From: Cymbidium sinense | Taxonomy: Eukaryota > Streptophyta > Magnoliopsida > Asparagales > Orchidaceae | Assembly: GCA_021442155.1 (NCBI GenBank) | Contig: CM038215.1 | Coordinates: forward strand, 5,604,976-5,668,975 | DNA: 64,000 nucleotides | Direction of reading: 5' to 3' | Notes under the pieces: model-generated | Databases searched by the model: none | Told to the model about the DNA's origin: nothing | What the model saw: the letters and a program-made list of their open reading frames with translations, nothing else | Shown here: in pieces, positions 22,452 through 34,071 of the stretch | Layout of the letters: every line of letters starts with the position of its first letter | Numbering within the stretch: the first letter of the stretch is position 1 | Made by a program: the position numbers and the translations under genes

Positions 22452-25400
22452 TTAATTTCTGAGATAGGGTAACCCAGTGTTCTCCAGATTAACCAAGCCT
22501 CTCAATTGTCTAGGTAAATTAAGATGATCATAAAGGGTGAGATCATTTAATTTAGCAACTAGATTAGATAATCTACAGTGCATTTCCTTCATTCCAAATA
22601 TGAGAAATTTTAAAGCATACTTGAGAGAGTAGTGTTCTAGTTTGATTAAGAAGGTAGAATAAATCTGCATTCCCCATCTTAGTGGAAGTTAGTATGTAAA
22701 TGAGTAATAAAGCATCAACTTCAATCCAAATATTGAAGAAACCTTTTTGCAAACAAATGTCAATAGCTTTGTTTGCAGCCATTAATTCAACATAGATAAA
22801 AGAATAAGCTTTAAGAGGATAAGCAAAAGCACAAATGTATTCTGAGAGACAAATCCATCTATATTAACTTTAATAATATTATTATGAGATTTTATCCAAT
22901 ATATAATCCTATCTTCTTTACAGAAGGTGATCTCAGGCAAGAAAAGACCCAATGTTTTGGCCACAAATTTGCAACCTCTAAAATGAGTGTTACTAATTAA
23001 ATTAACATAAAATAAAGCATGAATTTTTTCTTTGGTTCTAGCAATAATCCTTTTATTATTCATAGGAATACCATGATATTTAGCATCATTTATATCCATC
23101 CATATGAACCAAATAAGGGTAATGGCAATTAAAACATTGATATAACCTTTCATAATTTTTTGGAAATAAGCTTCAAGAAGTTGCTATAAAGAAAGAAAAC
23201 CATGGAGATGGTTAGCATTAAAAGATCATCATAAACTATAATTTGGAGGCAATAGCACCAAAAAAACATGATTAACATTTTCAATATGAAAGCAACAATA
23301 ATATTTGGAAGGTAAAAGAAAACCTTTATGCCAAAGCAAGAAATCAACAGGAATAAAGTTTTTCATAATTCTCCAAGTAAGGATAGAATAAGAGATAAGG
23401 ATGATATTATTCCAAAGTTTAATAAATACATTAGCAGAAATATGAGCATCTCTAATATAATTCCAAGCCTCTTTAAGAATAAAATCACCATTATAAGATA
23501 GCTTAAAAATAATTTGATCAGGCATGTTGGAAAGGATAAGAATATTAGTAAATATATCCAAAAGAGAGATAGGAATAAATTCACTAAGTTTAGTATCATT
23601 CCACCTGTTCTTAAGCCAAAAGGAGTTAACTTTAGTAGCGAGTAAGAAGGTAGATAAAAAAAAAGAATTAATAGAACCACCACCAATCCAGTTGTCTTGC
23701 CAAAAGAAAGAAGATCTTGAATTTATACCCCAAGATATCAACGATTCAGCCTCCCATTTAATGGAGCAAAGCCTTTTCCAAACTGGGGAGTCACCCACTT
23801 TATAAGTAGAGATTACCCTGGCAATATTTAGCTATCATAAAATTAGCCTAGAGGCTATCTTTTTTTCTAAAATTCCACCAAAGTTTATGTGAGAAGGCAG
23901 TAATAGTGTCACGAATAGGTTTGTAGCCAAGCCCACCTTCACCCAGAGGACCACAACATTTATGCCAAGAGGTCCAATGCATCCTTTTAACCAAATTATT
24001 AGAGACCTAGAAAAATTTATTAAGGAGACGATCAATTCTAATTTAAGATAGAATTAGTAGGGATAATGGTTTGAATATAATATGAAGGCATCAAATTAAG
24101 AGTACTCTTAAGCAAAGTAAGCCTACCACCGTAGGAAAGTAAGTGAAATTCCACACTAAAATTTTATTAGAAATTTTTTTGGATAAGCTCATCAAAAAGA
24201 TAGGATCTTTTTTTACCTTTAAAAGAGGAGCACCGGTATATGTAATAGGGAGTTGTTGGTATTTAAAGTTAGTGATTCTTAAGATATGATTGATTTTGTT
24301 ATTAGAAATTTTAGAGGAGGTAATAAAGCAGCTATTGCTTTCATTAATAGAAAGACCACTTTCTCTACCAAAATTATTTAAAAATTTCTTAAGTCTTTTG
24401 ATATGATGAAAGGAAGCATTAGAAAAGATAATGAAATCATCAGTGAAGCTAAGATGAGAAATAGGGATACCACCAAGAGTTTTAAAGTACATGCTAGGAT
24501 TATTATTGAATAAATCATTTAAAGTCCTAGAAAGGTTTTCCACAACAATAATAAATAAAGAAGGGGAAAAGGATCTCCTTGTTCAAACCATAAGAAGAAG
24601 GAAAAAAGCCTAAAGCTTCACCTTTAAAAAGTTAGGAAACAAGGCATTATTAATAAAGTTTTTAATAAGGTTAATGAAATTATCAGAGAAACCAAATAAA
24701 TGCAGGATATTTAAAAGGAAATCCCAAGAGATATTATCAAAAGCTATAGAAATATCAAATTTAAAAAGGATGTTACCACCTCTAGTGGAACATCCAAATC
24801 ATGATTAAGCACTTGAGCAAAAAGAATGCTATCAATTATAGATCTCCCTCTAACAAAACTAGTTTAGTTCAGAGAGATAATTTTTTGAAGCAAAGGACTT
24901 AGCCTATTAGCATGAATTAGAAATCAATTTATTAAATAAAGTGAAAAGACTAATAAGTCTGAAATCACTCCAAGAATCCGAATTATCTTTTTTAGGTATG
25001 AGAATAATGGAAGTGCTTGAAAAATATTTAGGGAGAGGATTACCTACAAAGAAATCAACAATAGCATCAACTAAGTCATGCTTAATAGTAGACAAAAATT
25101 TTGAAAAATTGAGTTGTATAACCCTCCGGACTAGAAATGGAATCAATGAACATGCTATTGAGAACTTTATCAATCTCATCTTTAGTAGGAAACCTAGTAA
25201 GCCAATGATTGTCATCATTGGTTATAATAGAGGGGATCAAATGAAAATTATAAATAGCTTCATAAGAGTGGATTTTATTAAGCATATTTCTAAAGTGGTT
25301 AATAACAGAATATTTAATAATAATAATATCAGTGATCCAATCTCCATTATCACTTTTAATTTTTTGGATAGAATTTAAAGCACTCTTTTTATTAAATAAA

Positions 25401-26454
25401 GCATGAAAATACCTGGTATTCTTGTCCCCATCACCAATATGTTTACTAGCAGCTTTTTACCACCAATAGGTCTCTTCCATATTCTGATAATTAACAAGAT
25501 TATCTTTTGCTTCATTCAAATCCTTCAGCTTAGAAGAATCAATCAAAATAGAATTTTCAAGATCACAAACCAAAAGTTCAATGTTTTTTATATTAGCATA
25601 AAGATTTTTAAAATAATGTTTGTTCCACCAAACCAAACTTTATTTGAGCTTATTAAGCTTAAAACATAATCTATGCATACCCCTAATCAAATTATCAGGG
25701 TGTAAAGGGGCAATCCAATTAATGGCCACAACTTTAAGAAAATCTAGATGCTAAATCCACATATTTTGAAATCTAAAAGAGGGTGAGGTGTTTATTCTTT
25801 TAGAGTTACATTTAATAGAAACCAAAAGAGGGGCATGATCAGATAAAGTTCTACTCAAATGGTCAACAAAGGTATGAGGCCATTGATTAATCCAATGAGA
25901 GTTGAAAAGAATTTTTTCAAGATGTTGCTAGAGATTAGAGTTTTTCCAAGTATAATTAGAGCCTTTAAATGTCAATAAGAATGCAAACAAGAATCATATT
26001 TAAAAATTCTTCCATATAATGAATATTAAGAGAGCAACCACCCCTTCTTTCATATGAATACAAAAAGGAGTTGAAATCACCCCCACCAACCAAGGTTTGT
26101 TACCAAAAAGAGCAAAACTTCTCAAATTCTTCCAAAGAACATTCGACCAGCTCTATTACAAGAAGTATAAACAAAAGAGCCCAACACACTAGAATCACCA
26201 AAAGAAATTTGAAGATCATCAAAAATTAAAACATTTAAGAAGATATTCCAAAAGAACCAAGTTTTATTACTGATGTTAGAGATAAAAATACTGAAACCAA
26301 CCATTCTAGCAACATGATTAATTTTATCAGCATGTATAAGTGGTTCAATAATAATAAGTAAAGAGATATTGTTAATTCTATAGAGATTTCTAATATGATT
26401 ATGAATAGTGAGGTTACCATTCACTCTAACATTCCAAATAAAAGAATTAAACAT
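22452..26454 (-). pseudogene. LINE ORF2 remnant: endonuclease, RT, zf-RVT, RNase H (copy B)
   Basis: The polyprotein would nick the target and reverse-transcribe element RNA onto it. Order on the minus strand: an AP-type endonuclease start (26454-26122; FIWNVR and SLLIIIEPLIHADKI); linker and RT fingers (25285-24907; DSISSPEGYTTQFF, IILIPKKDNSDSW, DFRLISL); QGDP near 24575; palm and thumb (24543-24091), where the catalytic motif is FTDD at 24436-24447 with both aspartates kept; a zf-RVT domain (23798-23229; SPVWKRLCSIKWE, SSFFWQDNW); and an RNase H-like tail (22782-22452; AANKAIDICLQKGFFNIWIE, HIWNEGNA). It is broken into more than ten frames by indels and stops, so no active protein is expected. 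Length and domain order match plant L1 ORF2. Confidence 0.87.
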
Positions 26455-26532
26455 AAAAATTTTTAAAAGGGAATTAAATGATAATAATAAAGAGGGAGAG
26501 ACAGAATAATAAATCCTCTCCTAAGCTAAAAA

Positions 26533-28010
26533 TTAAAACAACACATTATTTATGTGAAGAGGATCCAAATCTAGTAGATCTGGCAAAATTTGTAGGTTGC
26601 ATCTTAGAGTTCTTAGTTTTCTTTTTAAAGATAGTTTGGAATTTTTTATTTTAATCCAAAGTGTCACCATCAAAAAGAGATTGATTAGGAATATTAATAA
26701 TAGGATAAGGATCAACAAGAACATCTCTAATCACAACTTCCCCCTCTTCCAAATCAGCATTTTATTGAAAAGTGGGATTAGAATGAAGATCAATCTTGGA
26801 ATTAGTGGAAGGAGAAGAAATTATACCATTCAAAGCACAATTTCCAATGTCAGAATCAATGTTTTGCACAAGAATTTTAGCCACATTCAAGTTATCTTTC
26901 AAGTTATCACTTAAAACTTCATTCTCATCAATTAATGCCACCAAAGAAGTAGGAATATACTCATTAGAGAATAATCATCATTTTTTTCAGCCTCTTTGAA
27001 TTTGGAATAAGCCATAATAGGCACATTCTCATGTAAAGAAAGGTTGTTAGACAAATCATCTTTTTAAAAATTATTAGCACCTTTGTCATGGTCAGAATCA
27101 TAAGTAGAATCAACAATTTTAGAAACATTAGAATATTTGAAAGAATCTAACATAATATCAACATTTAAGTTATTTTTAGGCACAAAAGTAGCTTTATTAA
27201 CTTTATCAGAAGCTAATTTAGAGTTTGGATCATTCAAAATTTTCTTTTTAAGAAGCAGGTGAAGAATAAAACACTTCAAATTATCATGACCATATATCTT
27301 GCATTGGGAACAAAAAATTGGAAAATTAAATTCGAGCGTTTATAAATAATTAAACTTTTCAAATATAATCCAAAAATCCTTAGGATGTTTTTTAGATATG
27401 TCAAGTTAAATCAACATACAATCAACAGAGGGATAGGATCTCACAGTGGTCGCCTGATCAAGTTGGAGTGACCGACTGAAAAGAGCCCCGATAGTAAATA
27501 AAATCTACTGGGTAACTTAATGGATTCTCATATTTGGAAGAACTAACCACAAAAGAATAATAGGTGATTCATCCTTTATATCATGAAGGGGAGACCACTT
27601 CAACAAACACATTTGATAATTAAAGACAAAATAAGATCGACATGAGAAAACCCTTAAATAATCCAAATCCTTCATAAGTTGAATCAGAATATGTCTTGGA
27701 TCGATCAAGCCAATAGAGAAAGCACCTGAAAGTTTAAGGTTATGAAAAATGATCAAAAATTATCCAAATTTTGTTGGCACAAAGAAAAGTTTTCAATCAA
27801 AGTAAATTTGAAAGGTTTTGGAAGCTTTTCGACATCAAGATCTGAACACATGATCGCATGCATACCTTGAAAAAAAGTCAAAATCAGATTCATTGAGTCA
27901 GAAGAGGTAGAGCTCTTAGCAAAAAGTGCATCCTTAAAGGGTTTAATAGTAGGAATGGCATTAGGTTTAGGAATCCCCACAAAATTGGATGCCCTAGTTA
28001 GATTATCCAA
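26533..28010 (-). pseudogene. LINE ORF1 remnant (DUF4283 plus CCHC knuckle), copy B
   Basis: The RNA-binding ORF1 of copy B. The ATG at 28010 starts 85 codons (MDNLTRASNFVGIPKPNA onward, with MHAIMCSDLDVEKLPKPFKF) that end at 27753. The next frame (27756-27517) gives the DUF4283 core with SGAFSIGLIDPRHILIQ, LDYLRVFSCRSYFVF, LLKWSPLHDI and ESPI. Near 27270-27325 the sequence reads IFCSQCKIYGHDNLKCF, an intact C-x2-C-x4-H-x4-C knuckle. An acidic, Asn/Asp-rich middle (27279-27064, 26944-26762) and a Lys-rich C-terminus (26724-26533) follow. Several frameshifts separate these parts. Copy A (267-1277) is the closest relative in the window. Confidence 0.82.
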
Positions 28011-28212
28011 ATAGGAGCAAAAAGTTGTTGGTTTGAGGTCATCGTAGCCATAATCAAAAGAGACACACCATGTGAGTTGCCAGAGATTGAAAAAACACCA
28101 AAAATTAGTTAAGAATTATGAAGGATCCACCAAAAATGCAAGATGGGGATGCATCGATGAAGGGGAAAACGAAATTGCTAGAGCGCCGTAAGGGAGATGG
28201 GGGGAGGGGTTT

Positions 28213-28366
28213 AGGGGGTTTATGCTTATTTTATTTAGTTTAATTTTTATTTTATTATTAGTTTAGGTTTAGTTTATTTATTTAGATTTATTTTAGGTTT
28301 ATTTAGTTTAGTTTAGTTTATTTAGGTTTAGGGTTCAGGTTTTAGTATAGGGTTTAATGTTTTTGG
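28213..28366 (+). repeat. Telomere-like segment T3a
   Basis: A short stretch of GTTTAGGTTTAG-type repeat between the 5' end of LINE copy B and the poly-T start of retrocopy 1. Its last part (TTAGGGTTCAGGTTTTAGT, near 28328) recurs before retrocopy 2 near 30450, showing that the two retrocopies share flanks. Confidence 0.8.
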
Positions 28367-28863
28367 GTTTTTTTTTTTTACAAAGAATAAATTCATATTC
28401 GATATTTCTTCTTTTCGATTTCATCTACCAAGTAACACACCAAATTTTTATGACATAAGTGACAACATAGATAAAAAATGAACATGCATAGAGCATATCA
28501 AAAACCCTAGAATACTAAAACCTTCTCTACTATAAAGACACAATTCCATAAGCAGCTGATTGGATTGGTTGTTCCTCAGTTTCTCCAGTTCTCATCAGAA
28601 CCACCCTGGCCTCTTGAGTAGCGGGATTCACCATCATATCCCCGACCTTTCCCTTTGCCACCACCATGGTTGTAACCATCGTTTCTCCTCCCAGCTCCAT
28701 AGTCACCACTGCTTCGACGACCACCTCTATATCTACCAGCACCTCTAGATCCCCCACCACCACTATGATAACTATCGCCTCTACCTTCATCTCCACCGCT
28801 AGATCTATACTGAGCTTGGTTGATGGTGATGTTCCGGCCGTCAAGGTTCTGCTCATTCTTAGG
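28367..28863 (-). pseudogene. Retrocopy 1 of a glycine-rich RNA-binding protein (3' part)
   Basis: The minus strand, read 28863 to 28576, is open for 95 codons. It begins KNEQNLDGRNITINQAQYR after one residue, the last strand of an RRM domain. A Gly/Arg/Tyr/Ser-rich tail follows (SYHSGGGGSRGAGRYRGGRR, then GYNHGGGKGKGRGYDG) and ends GGSDENWRN-stop. This matches the C-terminus of plant GRP7/GRP8-type RNA-binding proteins, which act in RNA processing and cold or clock responses. After the stop comes about 200 bases of 3' UTR and then a poly(A), seen as a poly-T run near 28368-28380 on plus. The RRM body and 5' end are missing. Poly(A), the lack of introns in this short piece and the 5' truncation point to L1-mediated retroposition. 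No promoter is visible. Confidence 0.85.
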
Positions 28864-30494
28864 GTGTAGGTTTAGATTTAGGTTTATTATGTTTTAGGGT
28901 TTAAGTTTATTTTTAATTTATTTAGTTAGTTTAGGTTTAGGTTTAAGGTTTGGGGTTTGGAGTTTTGGGTTTAGGCTTAGGGTTTAGAGTTTATGGTTTA
29001 TGGTTTAGGGTTTAGGGTTTAGGGTTTAGGGTTTTAGGGGTTTATGCTTTTAGGGTTTAGGGTTTAGATTTAAGGTTTATGGTTTAGGGTTTTAGGGTTT
29101 AAGGTTTAGGTTTAGGGTTTTAGGGTTTAGGGTTTAGGTTTAGGTTTAGGTTTAGGTTTAAGTTTAGCTTTAGGGTTTAGGGTTTAGGTTTAGGTTTAGG
29201 TTTAAGGTTTAGGTTTAGGGTTTAGGGTTTTTCAGGGTTTAGGGTTGTAAGTTTAGGGTTTAAGGTTTAGGATTTAGGGTTTAGGGTTTTTAGGGTTTAG
29301 TGTTAAAGGTTTAGGGTTTAGGGTTTTTTTTTCTTAAAACAATTATTTAAACTAGTAAGTTTAGGTTTATTTAGTTTAATTAGTTTATTTTTTATTTATT
29401 TTAGTTTATTTTATTTTTAATTTTTATTTAGGTTTATTTTTTATGTAGTTATTTTATTTATTTTAAAATTATTTATATTAGTTTAGGTATTTTTATTTTA
29501 GTTTATTTTTAAGGTTTAGAATTATTTTTTAGTTTAGTTTTATTTTTATTTTATTTTTTAGGTTTAGGTTTATGTTTACTATTAGGTTTAGGTTTGGGTT
29601 TTATTTTATTTTTTTTTTTTTTAGGTTTAGGTTTAGGTTGTTATTTTAAGTTTATTTTTAGGTTTTATTTTTTAGTTTAGGCTTAGGTTTTTTTTTTAGC
29701 TTATTTTATTTTATTTAGTTTAGATTTAAGTTTAGGTTTAGTTTAATTTATGTTTAGGTTTAGGTTTTATTTATTTTAGTTTTGTTTATTTTAGTTTAGG
29801 TTTTGATTTATTTTATTTTTATTTTAAGTTTTGGTTTTTGTAGTTTAGCATTTAGGTGTTATTTTTTATTTACTTTTGGTTTATTTTTTAGATTTAGGTT
29901 TTTATTTTATTTTAAATTAGGATTATTTTATTTTTATTTTAGGTTTAGGTTTTATTTTATTTAGTTTTTTTATTTTTAGGTTTATTTTATTTTTTAGTTT
30001 ATTTTAGGTTTTATTTATTTTATTTTAGTTTAGTTATTATTTTCTATTTTATTTTATTTTTAGCTTTAGGTTTAGGTTTAGGTTTAGGTTTATGTTCAAG
30101 TTTTAGCTTAGGTTTTATTTTATTTTTTATTTAGGTTTAGGTTTTAGGGTTTATGGTTTAGGGTTTATGGTTTAGGGTTTAGGGTTTAGGGTTTAGGGTT
30201 TAGGGTTTAGGGTTTAATGTTTAGGGTTTTGGGTTTTAGGGTTTAGGGATTAGGGTTTAGCTTTTAGGTTTAGGGTTTAGGTTTTAGTTTAGAGTTTAGG
30301 GTTTAGGCTTTAAGGTTTAGGGTTTAAACATTTTTTAACAAAGTTTAGGGTTTAGGGTTTAGGGTTTAGGGTTTAGGGTTTTAGGGTTTAGGGTTTTGGG
30401 TTTTTAGAGTTTAGGATTTAGGTTTTAGTGTTTAGGTTTTAGGTTTTAGGGTTAGGGTTCAGGTTTTAGTTTAATGTTTTGGGTTTGTGGTATT
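28864..30494 (+). repeat. Telomere-like satellite array T3b
   Basis: The same satellite as T1. GGGTTTA-rich stretches lie at 28940-29330 and 30130-30480, around a T-rich block at 29340-30130. The longest clean runs I found are here: six consecutive TTTAGGG units at 30171-30212 and five at 30344-30378. The marker box, in the variant AATTATTTAAACTAGTAAG, lies near 29340. The first 60 bases after retrocopy 1 are similar to those after retrocopy 2, so this is the body of a duplicated unit of about 2.1 kb. Confidence 0.88.
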
Positions 30495-30927
30495 CCTTTT
30501 TTTAATAGAGAATAAATTCATATTCAACATTTCTTCTTTTTGATTTCATCAACCAAGTAACACACCAAGTTTTCTAACACATAGGCAACAACATAAATAG
30601 AAAATGAGCATGCATAGAGAAAATCAAAAACCCTAGATAACTAGGACCGTCTTTACTGTAAAGACACTATTCCATAAGCATTAAATAGGATCGGTCGTTC
30701 TTCAGTTTTTCCAGTTCCCATTAGAACCACCCTGGCCTCTCGAGTAGCGGGATCCACCATCATATCCTCGATCTCTCCCTCTGCCACCACCATGGTTGTA
30801 ACCTCTGTCACTCCTCTCGCCTCCATAACCACCCTTTGCGTGAACATTGCCTCACCTTCACCTCCCACGGATCTAGGCGATCTGGTTGGCCGGTGATGTT
30901 CACCATCAAGGTTCTACCCATTCTTAG
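30495..30927 (-). pseudogene. Retrocopy 2 of the same glycine-rich RNA-binding protein
   Basis: A diverged copy of the 28367-28863 segment with the same 5' cut-off and the same 3' UTR start. The C-terminus is kept (GYNHGGGRGRDRGYDGGSRY, then SRGQGGSNGNWKN-stop with the stop at 30702-30704). The RRM end is damaged: an in-frame TAG replaces the Gln codon after KNG, and an indel shifts the frame where DGRNIT should be. The tail has also lost Gly repeats. Identical truncation points and matching flanks show that it arose by duplication of the array segment, not by a second retroposition. Confidence 0.85.
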
Positions 30928-31243
30928 GGTTTAGATTTAGGCTTATTATATTTTAGGGTTTAAGTTTATTTTTTTATTTATTTAGTTACTTTAGGTTTAG
31001 TTTTAGGTTTGAGGTTTAGGGTTTAGGGTCTAGGGTTTAAGGTTTGAGATTTTATGCTTTTAGGGTTCATGGTTTAGGGTTTGGGTTTAGGGTTTAGGTT
31101 TAGTGTTTAGGCTTTAGGGTTTATGGTATTTAGGGTGTAGGGTTAGTTTAGGGTTTAGGGTTTAGGGTTTAGAGTTTAGAGTTTTAGGGTTTAGGGTTTA
31201 GCATTTAGTGTTAAGGGTTTAGGGTTTAGGGTTTAGGGTTTTC
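30928..31243 (+). repeat. Telomere-like segment T3c
   Basis: GTTTAGGG-rich array between retrocopy 2 and LINE copy C. Its first part (GGGTTTAAGTTTATTTTT near 30956) repeats the start of T3b near 28897. Confidence 0.83.
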
Positions 31244-33118
31244 TTTTTTTTGGGGGACAGTTAGAATTTAATTACCATAAAAGGAAAAGATACCATGTCC
31301 TTAAAAGGGGTAAAGCTTTAAAATTCTACTACTCTTAAAGCTACAATAAACTTAAAGAGCTAAACTCCCATCTAAGTACATTAGAAAAAGAAAACAAAAC
31401 AAAAGAGCAAATACAATAGCTAAAAAGCATAAGAGAAAAAGATGCAGAGTAAGACTAAAACAAATCCTAAAAATATTAAAAGAATGAGTCAGCAATAGTC
31501 CATGATTTCTTTGAGTAACGAACATTCCCTCTATATAGTTCCAACCGGTAAAAGAAACTTGCATCACACTATAAAGGCAAAAGTCATAGCTAAAATGGAT
31601 AATGATAAAGAGAGGAAAAGGAGAGAGTTGAGAAAGAAAAGGCTTAGGCTCTGTTAGGATAATCTTAAGAGGCAATAATACATATGACCATCCAAACTTC
31701 ATAATGAAGGATTAGAATCATATGTAATGCTACCAACTAGAGGGAAGAGATGAGTAACATCAAATTCATCATAGCCAGCATACTGGATACAAGCAAACAT
31801 CCAAGGCCATCAATCCATAAAGTTCTAGATCCTACACCATTTAACAAAGATTAACTAGCCAGCAACCAGCTAGCAGCCAAACCACCAAAGAAATGACAAA
31901 ACAAACTAATCATAATAACCAAGAGAGAGGCTAGAATAATGTCAGAACACTAACAACAGCCATTATCCATATACCCATCCAAGCTACAAACTAGGAAAAC
32001 CATAACCAACCATCAGCAAGAACGAGTCCCAATGCAATTAATAGAGAAATAGCCAACAAAACCAAGATAGGAGCCCTCAAGCGAAAGTCCCAACAAGTAG
32101 CAGTCACCAAGCCAAACTAGGGTGAGCAACCATAAATGATTAAACAACTCAAAAATGAAACCATGAAGTGAAGAAAATAGAAGTTGCAGCAATTGTAAAT
32201 CACCAGAAGACAAAACATCCACACAAAAGGGGGCCAAAGGTAGCAACCAACCACCAAAAACTAACAAGTCCAATCTAAAAGGATCAACAAAGGTTTGACC
32301 AACACAATAAAAGGCTCCAACAAATTATTCAAGAAGAATGAAAAGACCAATAAGGATAAAAATCAACCAACAAAGATTCCAAGCATAATTAAAATTCCTC
32401 CAACAAAATCAGCTAAATAAAACAGCCATAAGGCAACCACCAGAAAATAATCCATCATAAGTAACCAACAAAGGAAGCATCCCTAATAGCTAAGGAAAAC
32501 TAGAAAACCAACAAAGCACCACACAATAGAGGCCCAAAATAAGCACAATAACCATAGAAAGGCAACAACAGTAACTAGCCAGTACCTGCCAAAAAATCAA
32601 ACATTCCCAGCAATAAAGACTAAACTGACAGATAACATAACAATAACACAAAATGTGGTACAAACAACATACCAAACAGAGGCTAATTCCAGAAGAATAA
32701 CTAAATGCAAAACCAAGGAAAAAGATGATTCCAACAATAAACAACAAAGAACTGGAAGGAAAATCCAAAAAAAGTAGCCAAGAAATTTGCCAGAAGAAGG
32801 CCTAGAAAGGTAACAACCAACAGTAGTTCCCACAAAGAAGGCCACCCATCCAACCATGAAAAATTAGAAAAAAGTAATTCGAGTTCAAGAGAAGAGCCAA
32901 CAAACCAACGAGTGCAGAAAAAAGAATAAAACCAAAGCAGAAATCATCTCATCCACCAGCAACCAAAGTAACATGGCAGAGAAGACAACAGCCACCAGGC
33001 CAAAAAAACCAAGCCAACCTAGGCTAGAAAGGCAGGAACCACCAAGTAGCAACCACCCGGCCAACCCAAAATCTGGAAGTTAAAAATAAAACCCAGCTCA
33101 GGCCAAAAAGAGAGAATA
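31244..33118 (-). mobile_element. L1-type LINE copy C, 5'-truncated 3' end
   Basis: A 1.9 kb copy holding only the GT-rich 3' region of the L1 family, without ORF1 or ORF2. On plus it begins with a poly-T run (31244-31251, the element's poly(A)), then GACAGTTAGAATTTAATTACC, the conserved 3' terminus also present in copy D at 36786-36803. It ends abruptly at about 33118 in telomere-like DNA, as expected for incomplete reverse transcription. The minus-strand hydrophobic open frames (for example 32490-32857) are composition effects. Confidence 0.83.
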
Positions 33119-34065
33119 AATTTAGGGTTTAGGGTATATGGTTTAGGGTTTAGTGTTTAGGCTTTAGGGTTTAGGGTTTTGAGGGTTTAGGGTTTAGGCT
33201 TTAGGGTTTAGGCTTTAGGGTTTAATTTATGGTTTATGGTTTATTTAGGGTTTAGGGTTTAGGGTTTAGTGTTTAGGGTTGTAGGGGGGTTTAGCATTTA
33301 GGGTGTAGGTTAGTTTAGGGTTTAGGGTTTAGGGTTTATAGTTTTTTATGCTTTAGTGTTTAGGGTTTAGGGTTTTAGGGTTTAAGGTTTAGGGTTTTTT
33401 AGTGTTTAGGTTTAGGGTTTAGGGTTTAGTGTTTATTTTAGGATTAGGGTTTTTTTTTTAAAAATTAAGTGAACTAATAGTTTAGATTTATTTAGTTTAT
33501 TTATTTTAGTTTATTTTATTTTTTATTTTTATTTATGTTTATTTTTTTATTTAGTTTAGTTTATTTATTTTAGTTTAGGATTTTTATTTTTGTTTATTTT
33601 TAAGTTTATGTTTATTTTTTAGGTTTGTTTTATTTTTATTTTATTTTTTAGGTTTAGGTTTTATTTTTTATTTTTAGGTTTCAGTTTAGGTTTTTATTTT
33701 ATTTTTTTAGGTTTAGGTATTAGGTTTTTTATTTTAGGTTTATTTTCATGTTTTATTTTTTAGTTTAGGTTTAGATTTATTTTTAGTTTATTTTATTTTA
33801 TTTAGTTTAGGGTTTTGGTTTAGTTTATTTTACGTTTAGGCTTAGGTTTTATTTATTTTAGTTTAGTTTATTTTAGTTTAGGTTTAGGTTTATTTTATTT
33901 TGTTTATTTTAGGTTTATATTTTTATTTAGTTTAGGGTTTAGATTTTATTTTCTTATCTATTTTTAGGTTAATTTTTTAGGATTAGGATTTTATTTAGTT
34001 TTTATTTTACATTATTTTAGATTTATTTTGTTTTTTAATTTAGTTTAGGTTTTTATTCATTTTAG
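33119..34065 (+). repeat. Telomere-like satellite array T4
   Basis: A GGGTTTA block at 33119-33450, the marker box AATTAAGTGAACTAATAG near 33462, then a T-rich block to 34065. This follows the same order as the higher-order unit in T1. The RTE LINE interrupts it at the right; T5 should be its continuation. Confidence 0.86.
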
Positions 34066-34071
34066 TTCTCC

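Larger units (their letters stand above)
20626..28212 (-). mobile_element. L1-type LINE copy B, nearly full length
   Basis: A 7.6 kb element read on the minus strand: leader (28212-28011), ORF1 (28010-26533), ORF2 (26454-22452), then a long GT-rich 3' region down to about 20626. The 3' terminus resembles copies C and D, with a conserved GGCAATAAAATTCT-like end. Both flanks are telomere-like (T2 and T3). No clear target-site duplication could be identified by eye because the flanks are repetitive. Stops and frameshifts in both ORFs show that it is inactive. Confidence 0.87.

Noticed and set aside
23524..23805. 93-codon plus-strand frame over the zf-RVT region of LINE copy B
   Set aside because: It is antisense to a clear zf-RVT domain on minus and shows no similarity of its own; 24941-25378 and 26597-26999 on plus are likewise antisense shadows.
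28530..28869. 108-codon Val-rich minus frame and two plus-strand His/Ser/Thr-rich frames over retrocopy 1
   Set aside because: They are shadows of the Gly-rich frame that ends at 28576, read in other frames of GGT-rich codons. The same applies to 30653-30868 in retrocopy 2.
30171..30378. A functional telomere or chromosome end
   Set aside because: The longest perfect TTTAGGG runs are six and five units, and arrays are degenerate and embedded between retroelements. This is interstitial telomere-like satellite.
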